From Symbiodinium natans (lineage: Eukaryota; Sar; Dinophyceae; Suessiales; Symbiodiniaceae), in NCBI GenBank assembly GCA_905221605.1, contig CAJNDS010000113.1, positions 1,889,082-1,953,081 of the forward strand: a stretch of 64,000 nt of DNA, read 5' to 3'. Within the stretch, counting starts at the first letter, position 1; the number at the start of each line of letters is the position of its first letter. The translations under genes and the position numbers were made by a program. Shown here piece by piece: positions 12,056 through 24,462 of this stretch. The notes beneath the pieces are model-generated. The model had not been told where the DNA came from, made no database searches, and saw nothing but the letters and a program-made list of their open reading frames with translations.

Positions 12056-14439
12056 TAAACCTTCACCTCCCCAAGGATAGCTATGCAGACAGGGCAGAAT
12101 CCAGCCTCTGATCAGCGGTGAAGATGGCTTCGGCGACGACGGGTTCTAGCAGGGCAGGCAGGCGAGCAGGCCGGTAAGCTTGCCATATTATGAATCCGTT
12201 ATATCAGACCTGATTCTGTTAATGTTGACTTCACATTAATGATTCCCGCCGCAATTGTAAAATCCAGCTGCCGGAACACAATATTGTAACCCGCCACAAT
12301 TGTAAAATCCGACCCGGAATATTTTTCTAAAAGTGATCCCCAGAGGCTCGCAGTAGAGGCTCACTTAGCCCACTGTGATGGCACCGGGACAGCTAGACCT
12401 ACCAGGATTTAGGCGAACATTATTGAGGAGGCCCTGGCCGGAGAGATTGATCAATGAAGGGGGGGGGGGGGGGGGTTATTAATGCGAAGTCAACATTACT
12501 GTGTTAATCCATTGCAATTCTCTTTATTTGCGCCCAAGCGCACCGTCAGACACGAACAAACCGGCGCTTGGTTTCTACAAAGCGATGCAACAAGAGGTGC
12601 TGCGTTCCAGCCCGATCTCATTCATCTGGGCGCTGCGGGGGCGGGCTGTCTCCGGTTTTCACTCAGCCCGCTTCAATCCATTCTATGCTACGGTGACCTA
12701 GTCGGGCTCATGTGACAGCATGTGGCCACATGAGTGAAGAGTTGAAGATCAGAGTAATGAGGGCAGTGACGAGGTGGAGACAGCCAAGTTTTGTACAGAG
12801 CAGCACAGACAGGTACCCCAAGCCCCGAGCCCTCTGGCCTCTTATGTCCTAATGTCGGAATCCTCTTCAAACTTCCCCCAAAAACTTTCACTCACCCCTA
12901 CAATGAACCCCAAACCCCAAACACACCAAGGCCCAAGCCCTCTTAGAGCCGAAGGTCCCACACATGATCGACCCTTGCAAATAAAGCTCGGTAGAAGCCC
13001 TGCGCCCAGAATTTTCACATGTATGGGGCTTATGAGCTTGGGCAAGAACTTGCGCAGGGGCCTACATAGGAGGGTCGAGTTTGCTTGGATATGTTGGGCG
13101 TTTTGGTGAACAGTGACATAGACACGGTGCCAGCGCATCATTGGTGCTTGCACTCGATGCCATGAGGATGCCTTCAGCTTGGGCATGCAGTCACGAAAGC
13201 AGGGTGGGGTGAAGGCATCCACGCAGGGGGACATCTTACGATCAAGGCTATCAGCTAGCACTTTGCAGATTCAGTCTTTAGCCCAATATCATCGCGCACC
13301 TAAGTTGCGAGATGACGCTCTCCTTATAAGTCGTACGCCATCTGCCCCTTTGTCGCAGTTCTGCTTCCCGCATAAAACTCTTGAACCCTAAACCCTAGAT
13401 CTCAGGTTTCCAATGCCTTGGACCTCGGCAGCTTCAACTTCAACTTCCTAAACGGGAGGAAGAGGGGGGGCGGCCCTCAGTGAGGCAGCGAGCCCAAGCC
13501 ATCTGAGTGCAGCACGCATCCTCATCCTCGTCATACGCCTGGACGAGGTCCCATACCCCTCTTCTGTATGGTTTTGGGGTTTGAAGCATAAGGTTTCTTT
13601 CTCAGATAGGCGCTAGGACTGCTTTGTTCAACAACTCTCCCATAGATAGACAAACGAATGATTCCAAGGAGCTTCCTGCTTCAGGACCTAATGAAGTAAC
13701 CTCCTGGGTATCCTCGAAGCCTACGTCGAGGCCCTCAACCTGTACTCAGGCTATGTACCTCTTTCTGCGGGGAGAAACAAATTCAAGAAGTGGCAGGCGC
13801 AGTCGCTAACCCAAATGCGATACCCGTTCGATAAGCAGGGGATTGTGGTTCGCCCGGACAGTGCGGGGGCAGTGGAATATGGTGCTTGCTTGAGAGAGGC
13901 CTTACAAAGATTAACGGTTACCTGCAAGCCCAAAAACCCAATAAATCCCTAAACCCTAAACCACAGAGCATGAGTCGATGAGCTATAAGCCCCTAATAAA
14001 CTACCAGCTGGAACCCCAGAATGGCAGGCCCGAAGCATTAAACTCGCAAGGCCCTAAAAGCAAGGGTGCGCGGACCTGCAGGAACCCCAAACCCTGAACC
14101 CTAAACCCTAAACCCGAAACCCCCTGAACCCTAAACCCTGAAGCCTGAACCTTACAAGCCCTAAACCATGACCCCTAAGCCCCAAACCCTGAACCCTAAA
14201 CCCTAAACCCTGAACCCTAAACCCAAAACCCAAAACCCTGAACCCTGAACCTTATAAGCCCTAAACCCTAAACCCTGAACCCTAAGCCCTAAACCCTAAG
14301 CCCTGAACCCTGAACCCTAAACCCTGAACCCAAAGCCCTAAACCCTAAACCCTGAACCCTGAACCCTAAACCCTAAACACAAAGCCCTAAACCCTAAACC
14401 CTGAACCCTAAGCCCTAAACCCTGAACCCTGAGGCAGGC
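12056..14439. other. Spacer, mostly repeats
   Basis: No gene is supported. An inverted pair at 12,216-12,242 and 12,477-12,512 (core TAATGTTGACTTC) encloses a duplicated CAATTGTAAAATCC and a G17 run (12,459-12,475), possibly another foldback element. The minus-strand frame over 13,110-13,270 is open but has no recognisable family. From 14,080 the sequence is a dense decayed telomere-like array. Confidence 0.6.
14080..14435. repeat. Long degenerate telomere-like array
   Basis: About 350 bp of CCCTAAA and CCCTGAA heptamers with inserted single bases (for example CCCTAAGC, CCCAAAA), the longest such array in the window. The degeneracy and interior position argue against a chromosome end. It abuts a well-formed exon at 14,440. 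Confidence 0.9.
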
Positions 14440-14517
14440 CTGCGTGGCGGTTTTCCGCGACTGCTTGGCGGACTCGATCGGGTCCAGGTCCTCGGCGACC
14501 ACCTCCTCGATGTCCGC
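14440..14517 (-). CDS. Exon of an unidentified gene
   Basis: A 78-bp (26-codon) exon bounded by a TGCCAG acceptor and a GC donor (CAG followed by GCCTGCC), exactly the boundary style of the confident genes nearby. It reads ADIEEVVAEDLDPIESAKQ and ends SRKTATQ, a charged, probably surface-exposed segment. It lies 530 bp downstream of aquaporin A on the same strand, so it belongs to the next gene in the unidirectional cluster. I cannot name the family from 26 residues. Confidence 0.55.
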
Positions 14518-14547
14518 CTGGCAATCAATACCAACTTGCGTAGTAAC

Positions 14548-14650
14548 AAATAAATATAAATAAATACAAATAAATAAATAAATACATGAATATATATATA
14601 TATATATATGTACATCTATATACATATATATATATATATATACATATAAG
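14548..14650. repeat. AAAT and TA microsatellite hairpin
   Basis: (AAAT)n followed by two TA runs that can fold on each other. The same architecture (AAAT run, TA run, spacer, TA run) recurs at 51,120-51,220, and looser TA tracts occur at 19,625-19,680 and 22,775-22,990, all in introns or spacers. Confidence 0.8.
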
Positions 14651-15049
14651 CAGCATATATGCACAGTTCTGTTTTTCAACAGCTTATTCATGGATAGCTT
14701 TCTAGACAGGAGAGGAACCTAGGAATAGAAGGAAGGGATTTGTTGCAAGGGAACCTAAACCCTAAAAAAAACGTATAAGTATATATCAGCATATTACGCG
14801 ATGTGTTGACGCACAGCTTCCCGGCCGGTGCTTTTTTTCCACAAAATTGAGCTCGCCGCTCACATCCACTTCTTTAATCTAAGCTGCCGCCCTTCGTCAC
14901 TGAATTTCGAGGCCCAAGTTTAAAACCAAACCAGGCCCCGAAGCTAGCGGGTGTAAACTTCGGTCTCGCGCCGGGAAACGCGCGCAAAGTCAGGGATGAC
15001 CGACCTTGCGGCCCCCTGGGCCAGAGGAGCGGCTCAAGGATGCTCAACG

Positions 15050-17700
15050 TCACTTGGTAGACTCCGCCGCCTCTTCGGCATAGATGTGGCTATGGCTGGC
15101 CTGCACCATTGTTGGGGTACTATTTAAACATGATCGACTTTTTTTGGGCTCCTTATTGGGTTTAAGTATACGATATATAAACATGTACAATCATGTTCAA
15201 CAACGACCCAGTGGCCTTGAAGGCAGCTGCGGCGGCGAGGCCGGCGGAGATCTCGAAGACACCGAGCCGCACCATGTTGGAGAAGGAGTCGCTCTCCCTG
15301 CCCTCGGGGTGGTGCATGTTGCTGGCCGTCGAGATGCCCAAAGCAACCGCTGGGTTCAGCTCGCCCCCGGACACGGCGCCGATGGCGAAGCCGCCCACCG
15401 TCACGCAGGATCCGATGGCCAGGGCGAAGTAGAAGCCTTATAATATTAAGCCAAAATCGCCACATGGAAGAGCCGCGCAAGAGCATCTAAAGTACCAAAA
15501 GCACGAGAGGTTTCTGGATCTACCATCACGGACCTCGTAAGGTTCAATCATGTCTAGAGTGAATAAATGGGTCAGACGTCTGGGAGTATGTTGTTGTTTT
15601 TCTGGGAGGGGGGGGGGGGGTATTAAGGGAGACCCCAAGCATGTCAAGGAGCTGTTCTTGGTCTTGGTGTTGCCACCCGCCGGGGCCACGGTGGCACAGC
15701 TCAGTACCTGCTTGGCTTCTTCTGGGTATGGGTCTAGGGCTTAGGGTTTAGGGTTTAGACCACTAATCCCTAAATATCCCTAAACATCCCTAAACCCTAA
15801 ACCCGAAATCCTTCTAAAGGTTGGGGTGGGGAGGAGCTTCGAGGTGCGCTCCGCATCCTATCAATCCTCAGGACCTCGTGCCTCGTAAACGCCAGAAGCC
15901 CAAAGTCCCATAGGCCCTTAACCCCAGGGTTAAGAGGGTTGAGGGCTTCATAAACCAGAAGTACCACTAACCCTTGGGATTCGGGTTCAGGGCCTATATA
16001 AGGGTTTAGGGTTTAGGGTTGATATAAGGCCTCCAGAATTAAATCGCCCAGGGCACGACGTAGGCCAGGAGCATTGTGGCAGCCAACTCGGCAAGGCCTG
16101 CCTGCCAGAAACGAGCGAGGATTGGGAGTAGGGAGGCACTATAGCTACCAACTTACCAGACCCAAGAATAAAGGGATAAAAAGGGCACCCTTCTTGGTTT
16201 AAATGGGTTTCTAAGGGAGCCCTTAGCCCTTCAGAAAGGGAATGAGGGCCTGCCCTGGGTCCTAGGTTGAGAGAGACAATCGTCGAGAAACATTCGCTCG
16301 ACCTCTCGAGCGAAATTTTACAGTCCTCGAAGTGATCTGAACCGGGCCATCGCGCGCGCAACTCTCTCCTATAGCCATCGTGTTAACAAAAATCTCAAAA
16401 GGGGGGCATTCTATTCGGGACCCAAAGCTTCTGTTAAGTTAAATGAAGTTTATGATAGGGTTCAGAGTTCAGGGCTTAGGGATGCTTATAGGGAAAGCCC
16501 TATACCTAGCCCTAACCCCCCTAACTCCCAAACCTGGTAACCCCAAGCCCTGAAGCCCTATATCTTAACCCAATACAACTCCAAACTCCCCAAGCCTGGC
16601 CTGTGCGAGGGTGTAGCCTTTCCCTGGCACCAGGCCGATGTAGGAATCGGCCTTGGGCCCCGCTGCATGGAAGACGGAGTAGACAAGGCCGGCGGCGGCG
16701 CCGGCGAGGTACCTGGGAAGCTGTTGGAGTCGAAGAGGAGTTAGGGTGTCTAGGGCTTCCTCTCATGGCTCTATTCGGGCTTGCTTAGGGCTTAGGTGGG
16801 CAAACCACACAGGCCCAAGGAACTGCGTTGCCACGTAGGCGACGCCCTGCAGCCTCGAGCACAAATTCCGGCCGCTGGAAACCACGGCCATGGTGACTGC
16901 CGGGTTGAGATGCGCCCCCGAGATGTCGCCTCAAGGGCTCAGGGGCGTGCAGGGTCTTGGTGGTGCTTTATGGGGGTTTACGATATTCGGGGTACCTTAT
17001 TGGGGTCCTAAGTATAAGGGGATCCTACTATTTGGGGGTCTATATTCGGGTGCCTTGTTATCGTTAATCCCCTTATAGTGCTGAGGGTGCCTCAGGATTT
17101 AGGGCTTCTAGAGGTTTAGGGGTTTGGGATTGAGGGTGCTTCAGGGTTTGAGCGTTTGGGATGGACTATTCAGGGCTTTGGGGGTCATGTTTGTCGAATT
17201 GGGGTTTAATTATACGACTGCCCAACCCCAAACAGAGGGACTATGTCTATGTAAGACATAAGCCCGACAAAGATGCACGCCCTTAACTATACTCCACTTA
17301 GAACCTGAAAATAAAAATAATATTTTTAATATCCTCTCGGGTTTATATAAACAAAAATGTAAAAAAAAAACCCAAGGGGGATTTAGTTAAGTCAGGCTCG
17401 GTCGCCCAGGCAGTAGATCATGCACATCAACGCTGCCGCGGCCGACCAAGCCGTGGCGGGGGAGTCGTTGGCCTGAGCTGCGCCCCCCCTTAGGGGGTTT
17501 TGGGGGTTATTGCAGGATAATTACAAAGGGGCCATAAGGGAATATGTTAAGTAATTATTCCGACCCCTATATTACAGGGATTGGGGGCCTATAGGGCCTT
17601 CAGGGGTATCTCCAAGTGCAGCCAGGGCTCAAGGTTTAAGCCGACAGTCAGCACGAGCATGAAGACGCCCAGGAACTCGCTCAGCAGCTTCACGAGGATC
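15050..17700 (-). CDS. Aquaporin-like MIP channel A (8+ exons)
   Basis: Six-helix major intrinsic protein, probably passing water or small neutral solutes across a membrane. Exons, all phase-consistent: 17631-17700, 17406-17472, 16824-16929, 16601-16712, 16057-16101, 15653-15707, 15216-15436 and 15050-15100 (stop TGA at 15050-15052). They carry, in order, helix 1 (SEFLGVFMLVLTVGLN), helix 2 (AWSAAAALMCMIY), the first NPA box (GAHLNPAVTM), helix 4, helix 5 (AELAATMLLAYV), the second NPA box (GGELNPAVALG) and helix 6. The tail ends EEAAESTK. The N-terminal exon upstream of 17,700 was not found. The introns begin GA, GC, GT, GC, GT, GC and GC. The second NPA box has Val where most aquaporins have the selectivity-filter Arg. 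Closest paralogue in the window is C. Confidence 0.88.
16975..17075. repeat. Intronic dispersed repeat (copy in aquaporin A)
   Basis: GGGGTACCTTATTGGGG and the following sequence (GGGATCCTACTATTTGGGGGTC) recur in inverted orientation at about 18,610-18,690, in the last intron of aquaporin B. Sharing between introns of neighbouring genes suggests a small mobile repeat. Confidence 0.65.
17493..17580. repeat. Intronic dispersed repeat, copy 1
   Basis: About 85 bp in intron 1 of aquaporin A matches 27,106-27,190 in the long DnaJ interval in the same orientation. Shared landmarks are CAAAGGG, CCATAA, GGGAATAT, TTCCGAC and CCTATATT. It is non-coding and probably a short interspersed or introner-derived repeat. 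Confidence 0.6.
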
Positions 17701-18008
17701 CTTGGGGGGGAATTCTTTGGTGGATGGATTCGGTCTTTTGCGGGCCAGGGGGCTTCTTCACGCTTCTTCCCACTGTGCTAGAGAGCTTCGTGCGGTGAAG
17801 TGCTACACAGTAGACTCTCGCCATTCTTCATCTTGCACCCTAAGTTCACAACCCCCCACAACCTAAACCCTAAACCCTAACCCCTCTTCACCCCCACACA
17901 CCCCCCAAAAAGGCAAAACAGTCTCTTTGAAAGGTCTGGGATCGATGGCTGGTAGCTTTCCAGCGCCGAGCCCTCCAGGGCCTCCTCCTGGCGCAGGAGC
18001 CTGGCTGG

Positions 18009-18105
18009 TTTAGGGTTTAGGGTTTAGGGTTTAGGATTTAGGGTTTAGGGTTTAGGGAATGAGGGAATGAGGTACCCTGTATAATCCCTTCAAGGAGTAT
18101 AAGGC
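18009..18105. repeat. Telomere-like array plus GGGAATGA repeat
   Basis: Five or more TTTAGGG units are followed by a 36-bp stretch (GGGAATGAGGGAATGAGG, then TACCCTGTATA) that reappears inverted at about 28,045-28,085. Both lie in gene spacers or introns. Confidence 0.65.
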
Positions 18106-18261
18106 AAGAGCTTCGCGCTTCGGGCTCTGAACCCTAAACAGGCCTTAAGCCTTAAGCCTGAATTCTAAACCCTAAAGCCCTAAACCCTGAAGCCCTAAAC
18201 CCTACTAAGAATTCTAAACCCTAAAGCCCTAAACCCTACTAAGAATTCTAAACCCTAAACC

Positions 18262-19776
18262 CTAAGCCCTACTAAGAATCAGGGGGGGAAGCCTGAAGAT
18301 GGCGGCCGCCACCCCAGCCCCCAAGAGCTCGAAGAGGGCCCAGAGGAAGCCCATGCCGACGCCTACCTGGCTTGCGGTTTAGAGGGTTTAGAAGGTTTAG
18401 GGTGCATTACAGAGTTGAGGGTTGAGGGTTCAGAAAAGGGTGTAGGGTTCAGGGTTTAGGGGTACAGGGTTTCGCAGGTTAGCAGTCTAGAATAGACATG
18501 TGGGAGCTGTTCCTGAATCAGCGGGTCCATTCCTGAGAGGTGGCTCTATTAGGTGCCCCTAAGTACCTGTAAGAGGACTGTCGTTTGGCATAACACCCCA
18601 TTCCCGGTTTTCGAAAATAGGGGACCCCTAGAATCGACCCCCACACATAGTAGGATTCCCTTGGAATAAGGGCCCCAATAAGGTACCCCACTGATTTCGG
18701 AACCCCCGAATGGCCAAAAAGAGGGGATCATGAGCTTTGGCCAGCTTATGGCTCAATTTTGGAGCGTATTTGCTTGGAACGCGTAGTTTCGCGTAGTTTC
18801 CAGTATCGTTACATAGGGGAGGATCAGGGGATACTGTTGGCTCTGGGAGTATCGGAGCTGACGCCAGCAACCTACGAGTACAAACTCGACACCCTAGAAA
18901 CCCAAAGCCGCAAGGCCCCGAACCGAGCCACTGTGTAGCTGGAGATGTCCAGGCCGATGGCCACGGCCGGGTTGAAGGCCGCCCCAGAGACACCCCCGAC
19001 AGCGTAGCCGCCCGCGACAATGGTCCAGGCGATGGCGAGGGCGTAGAAGTTGTTGCCATCTTTGCTGGAGTTGTTCCGCTTGGACACGGCCACGCTGAGG
19101 ACGGTAAAGGAAAGCATGAAGGTGTAGATAAGCTCGGCCATCAAGGCGTGTGATGTCTGGTAGGGAGCCTTCGGCTCGATGTTGGCCACGGTGGTGTGCA
19201 AGCTGCACGCCGCAAAGCCGGCAGCAATGCCGCCAACTATCTGTGAAAGCCAGTAGCCCAGGAACCTGGGCTGCTGTTCAGGGTCTTAAGGTTGATGCGC
19301 ACATCGTGAAGAGAATGGTTTCCAACATTTTTACGCACTGAACAGCAACCCAGGAACTTGCCGGACCAGTCGTTGGTGACGAGCGTGACGGCAAAGGTCA
19401 CAGCTGGGTTCAGGTGGCCTCCTGACACCCCCCCGGTGGCATAAATCATCACCATCAGCGAGCAAGCAATGGATGTGGGGGACCAGTTGTCATCGCCAGC
19501 CAGCACGTTGCAAACCACGGTGAAGACCAGCACGAAGGTGCCCAGGAACTCCGCAACAAAGCACGAAATCCACATGCCTGCCTTGCCCAGCTCCTGGTGT
19601 CGGGGAAGGTGACGAAACGAGCTCGCGTATATATGCATATATAGATATATACAAATATATAGATATATACATAGTATGTGTCTGTGAGAGTGAGAGAATA
19701 TTTCTTCCTTGAACACGCTATCGTCGATTTACACGAACAACAACATATTGGCATGCCTAGATGTGTATTCAGACAT
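18262..19776 (-). CDS. Aquaporin-like MIP channel B (3-4 exons)
   Basis: A compact MIP channel. Confident exons are 19358-19593, 18929-19265 and 18262-18366 (stop TAG at 18262). A 14-codon first exon, 19735-19776, starting MSEYTSRHAN and ending at a GT donor in the right phase, is an inference. The first NPA box is [10 protein letters not shown] and the second GAAFNPAVAIGL, again without the usual Arg. Helix 5 is AELIYTFMLSFTVL and helix 6 GFLWALFELLGAG. The total is about 239 residues, a usual MIP length. The only short intron (19266-19357) has inverted-repeat ends and is listed separately. The start lies only 78 bp after the stop of aquaporin C. The closest paralogue is D. Confidence 0.88.
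18605..18700. repeat. Inverted copy of the aquaporin A intron repeat
   Basis: The reverse complement of this stretch in the last intron of gene B matches about 16,985-17,060 in an intron of gene A (GGGGTACCTTATTGGGG block). Confidence 0.6.
19266..19357 (-). mobile_element. Introner-like 92-bp intron in aquaporin B
   Basis: Read on the coding strand, the intron starts GTTCCTGGGTTGCTGTTCAG and ends CTGAACAGCAGCCCAG. The two ends form a 17-bp inverted repeat with one mismatch (CCTGGG[T/C]TGCTGTTCAG). GTTCCTGG occurs both at the start of the intron and at the start of the next exon, a direct repeat expected from target-site duplication. The first copy supplies the GT donor and the element's end supplies the AG acceptor. 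Removing it restores an uninterrupted MIP frame (GKF-LGYW). This is the structure reported for introners, introns made by DNA transposons. How the repeat divides between TSD and TIR is ambiguous by a few bases. Confidence 0.8.
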
Positions 19777-19854
19777 GACAGAGGCAGACCTGGGCGAGTG
19801 AGGGCTTGGGGGGGAAAGGGGTTCAGGGTTTCAGAAGATTAGGGTCCCCGGACC

Positions 19855-22504
19855 TTAGCTTTTATTTCGGCAAGCTGGTAAAATATTCTCTGAAACAAAC
19901 ACCCTGGGACGGCCGATGGCCTTGGGGTGGGTCACCTGGAACACGAGTGCAGCCATCAAGCCCCCAGCGAGCTCGTAGCCGCTGAAGCGAAGCAGGTTGC
20001 CCACAGTCCTCGGAACTCAGAAGTCCGGGCTGTGACTTTTTGTGTTTGGTTTGTTGCGCGGTGGAGGGGGTCTCTTCTCGCGTAGAAGGGGGGCCTTTGT
20101 GAATCAAATTTCGGGCAGGGTTTGGAGGGTTCTCACGTGAGTCGAAGAATCGGATCTTCACGGGTGCATCCATGAAGGGGTTGCTGCACACACGAGTTGC
20201 CAGTTCTGAGCCGCTAGTGGGGCGCTTGACTTGCGCCTCGTCTCCCTTCCACCCCCAAGCCTCAGAACACCCAAAAAACAAGCCAAAGAGTCGAACCCAG
20301 CGCGATTGTGGTCCCCGAGGGCGAGAAGATGGAGCTGGCCACGGCCAGGCCGGTACTCACGGCCGGGTTCAGCTCTCCGCCAGAGATCGCGCCTGAGGCA
20401 ACGCCCCCGGCAGTGACGCAGGAGCCAATGGCCAAGCCAAAGTAGAAGTTTTGCTTCCTAAGCTTTTTGCAGACGCTTCCTGATTAGACTGCGGCGCAGC
20501 TTCTGTGTTTGGTCACAAATTTAAAAGCAGCTGCCAAACATTCAGGTCCAGCATCGTTTTCTGAGACTCCGGTTTTTCAATGGTGGCGGTGGTCAACACC
20601 ACGTAGCAGAGCACGAAGGTGAAGATCAGCTCGGCGACCCCTGCCTGGGCCAAGGTGTGATCTGAGCCCGGCTGGAGGAAATGGGCCACATTCTTCCCGG
20701 TGCTGTGTGGGTGGAAGAGGCTGACGATGGCACCCGCTGAAGCTCCGGCCAGGAGCTGCACAGGGATGTAGGCCAGCAGGTCCTGCGCACGGCGCTTTTG
20801 CGGGCATGTTCGGGTGTATAGGGTTTCCTGTTACACAAGACGCAAACAAGAAACCTTGAGGTTCAGGGTTCAGAGACGCAAGTCCTGCACGCTGCACTTG
20901 CCTCGGACGCACACAGCCACGGACACGGCAGGGTTGAAGTGCGCGCCGGAGACGTCTCCTGTGTGCCCGTTTGGCGACCCAAAAGCCTTAACCTGCTCAA
21001 TTTAGGGCCCCTGATCCGGAAAAAATCGAGTAGGCCAGATGAATTCACAACAGGAAGTAAACCTTGAACTTGAGCCCAAAGCTTTTATGTCTCGATGATA
21101 AGAACAAGATAACAAACAATCATGATGCAAGGTGTCATAGTATTCAAGAGGCAGAAGTCCTCAGGGCAATAGTGGTAACAAAAAATCGGTGTAAGAGTAA
21201 GGAGTCACAATGATGATGATAGTGATAGCAAGAACAGCGTAGCAATCGTAAACGAAGTCATAATCGTCATGGTTGCAACATGGGCTATAACGGTCAAAAC
21301 TGCCATGATTGTCACATTTCATAGCAAGACGAATAATGATGTAATAATAATGGAAAAGCTTGAATAGTGAGAATAGTAGAAATAGCAAGAAAGTCATAAG
21401 GATACAACAGCAATAATCGTAAAACTCGAACTCGCCGCAATAGTAACTGTTCAAGCAGAGATCATAACCGTGGCAATCTTAACTTCCTGTGGGACATGCC
21501 CTTGGACTTTGCCTCAAAACCCTGGGACCCCCCTGACTTCCCTGGTACCTTCCTGGGACCCCTAAATTTCCTGAAGCCCTCCCACCCTCCAGAACTCATT
21601 GCTTGTGGCACTGCACCAAGCGACATATGACTTTGGCTTTCCTTCGTCTGCGACGCGTACGCTACACCCCGCGTTGGGGCCGGCCTGGCTGCCGGGGCGG
21701 CGCGGTAACGATAGTATACTGGAAATAACAAGAAAATATCATAGTAAGCTCGGAATCGCAGGAGGAATAACGCTAATATGAATCCGTTTCCGCAGCATTC
21801 GAAATAATCGCAATATCCGTACAGTCACTCACCCTTCTGTATTCTTTATAGTAAGAATAGTACTGGTAAGACCCATCGTAACCATAGTACCAATAACAAT
21901 GAAGTGAAGGCCAGCAACCCAGGGAGTAGATCATGCACATCAGGGCTGCAGCAGCCGACCAGGCCGTGGAGGGAGATCCCAGGACCACGTTCAGGCCCAC
22001 AGTGAGCACCAGCCTGAAATTTAGGGGGCGTCATGGTCTTTGGGGAGCCTGAAATTTAGGGCTTCATGGTCTTTGGGGACCTTTGCGAAGATATGCGAAC
22101 TGTGAACAGTTACTAGGCCTCGCAGCAGCGCTTGTTCTTACGACGGTTGGACGCTGTCTTGGCGTACTTTGATGTTTCAAGCAGCTTTGCTCCGCTTTGA
22201 GTGTACATACAAACAGGGAATCATGGTACCTTTCGTACGACTAGGTTCGCAGCGTCCTGGCTGGAGTCAGGATAACACCATGATTCCAAACTGTCCGCGC
22301 TCTTGACTCTTCGGCATATCATTTAGCAAACCCGAAACTGACAACCTAAATTCCTTCCAAGAACCTTCGAAAAAAAACAGCAACAAGCTCATACCCATCG
22401 GGGCCTAGCAGCATGAACACCCCAAGGAACTCGCTGGCCAGCTTCACATAAAGGGCTGGTTCGTATGTGTCCCCTGACGACTCGGTGTAGTCTTCCGGGC
22501 GCAC
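19855..22504 (-). CDS. Aquaporin-like MIP channel C (6+ exons)
   Basis: MIP channel rebuilt from six phase-consistent exons: 22410-22504, 21919-22013, 20885-20958, 20562-20782, 20314-20457 and 19855-20008 (stop TAA at 19855). They encode an acidic N-terminal stretch with helix 1 (SEFLGVFML), helix 2 (AWSAAAALMCMIYSLG), the first NPA box (GAHFNPAVSV), helices 4-5 (LLAGASAGAIVSLFH; AELIFTFVLCYVVL), the second NPA box (GGELNPAVSTGL) and helix 6 (YELAGGLMAALVF), ending PACRNKS. The start exon was not found. The introns begin GC, GT, GA, GA and GA, and GA donors here rest on phase and on similarity to A. The acceptor region of intron 1 is tandemly duplicated (22,011-22,080). Closest paralogue A, from which intron positions largely differ. 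Confidence 0.85.
20959..21918 (-). other. Long intron 2 of aquaporin C
   Basis: A 960-bp intron, the longest in the gene, with a donor reading GG followed by GTTGCTGG and an acceptor CACAG. It contains an AT-richer stretch (about 21,050-21,480) of loosely repeated ATAGTAA/GATAGC-like words and no exon. Its 5' boundary sequence (CCTGGGTTGCTG) resembles the terminus of the introner-like intron in aquaporin B, but its 3' end does not. Confidence 0.5.
22011..22080. repeat. Tandem duplication at a splice acceptor
   Basis: A unit of about 35 bp, AGCCTGAAATTTAGGG to GGTCTTTGGGG, occurs twice in tandem (22,011 and 22,047). On the coding strand this duplicates the acceptor (TTTCAG followed by GCT) of aquaporin C exon 2, leaving a second, unused-looking acceptor 36 bp upstream. 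Confidence 0.75.
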
Positions 22505-23343
22505 CTTGCTTGTGTAGTTGTAGGGTTCGCGGGGTTCGGTCAGGGTTTTACAGAGTTTTAATCGTATGTACGAATAGCATATTTCAACCAATGCATAACA
22601 CAAATATCTAGCGGCCATTGTAGAGCCTGGAATACAACATGAAGAAATACAGTACTGACTACAGCATAATATAGAGTACATGCTCTATAGTATACAGCGC
22701 ATAATATCTGACAGGTGGAAATGCAAGGAATATGATACCGGGCAAGAGCAAACAGTAAAGAATGTACAGTATGCAATGTCTGCATATATATATATACAAC
22801 GAAAAACACGCAAAACATAGCAGGGCAACTCTCTGTACACACTCACACACTCACTCATTCACTCACTCACTCACTCGCTCACTCACTCACACACATATAC
22901 ATATATACATACATATATCGCATCATATGAGCATAACATATCATAAGTAGTTTACAATGTACATATATGCATATATGTGTGTATATACAGAGAGAGATAG
23001 AACACAAGTAGTTTCAACATAAAATGTGTGTCATGGCATAAGCCGCTGTAGAAACTCCCGTATCACCGTTTAACAGGCATTGGACGGGCATGCTATGTGC
23101 TAAATGTCTTCCGTCAGTGTTGTATCTGTATATCAAGTAAAGTAGGCATATAAAGTACATAGTATATAGTATATATAACATAATATAAATCGGGTTTAGT
23201 TTAGACGTGTTAGGGGTTTGCAGGCTTAAGGCTTGGGCCGGTCACGCTATGGAAGCCAACGACCTTAACCAAGTATAGAGTTTACGTAAGGTACGGTACA
23301 ATATTTTAGGGTGCATTTCGATATCGGTTCAATGCAACAACCA
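22505..23343. other. Spacer C/D with microsatellites
   Basis: Holds a (CACT)n run (about 22,845-22,893), TA/CA tracts (22,775-22,990) and no exon that I can recognise. The missing first exon of aquaporin C should lie here. Confidence 0.6.

Positions 23344-24462
<1,119 letters not shown>

Noticed and set aside
12842-13261. 139-residue minus-strand ORF
   Set aside because: No recognisable domain or splice context; composition resembles random GC-balanced sequence.
14080-14435. Chromosome end (telomere)
   Set aside because: The array is degenerate, interior, and one of dozens in both orientations.
22840-22900. CRISPR-like array at the CACT repeat
   Set aside because: Simple microsatellite with no spacer/repeat structure; eukaryotic context.
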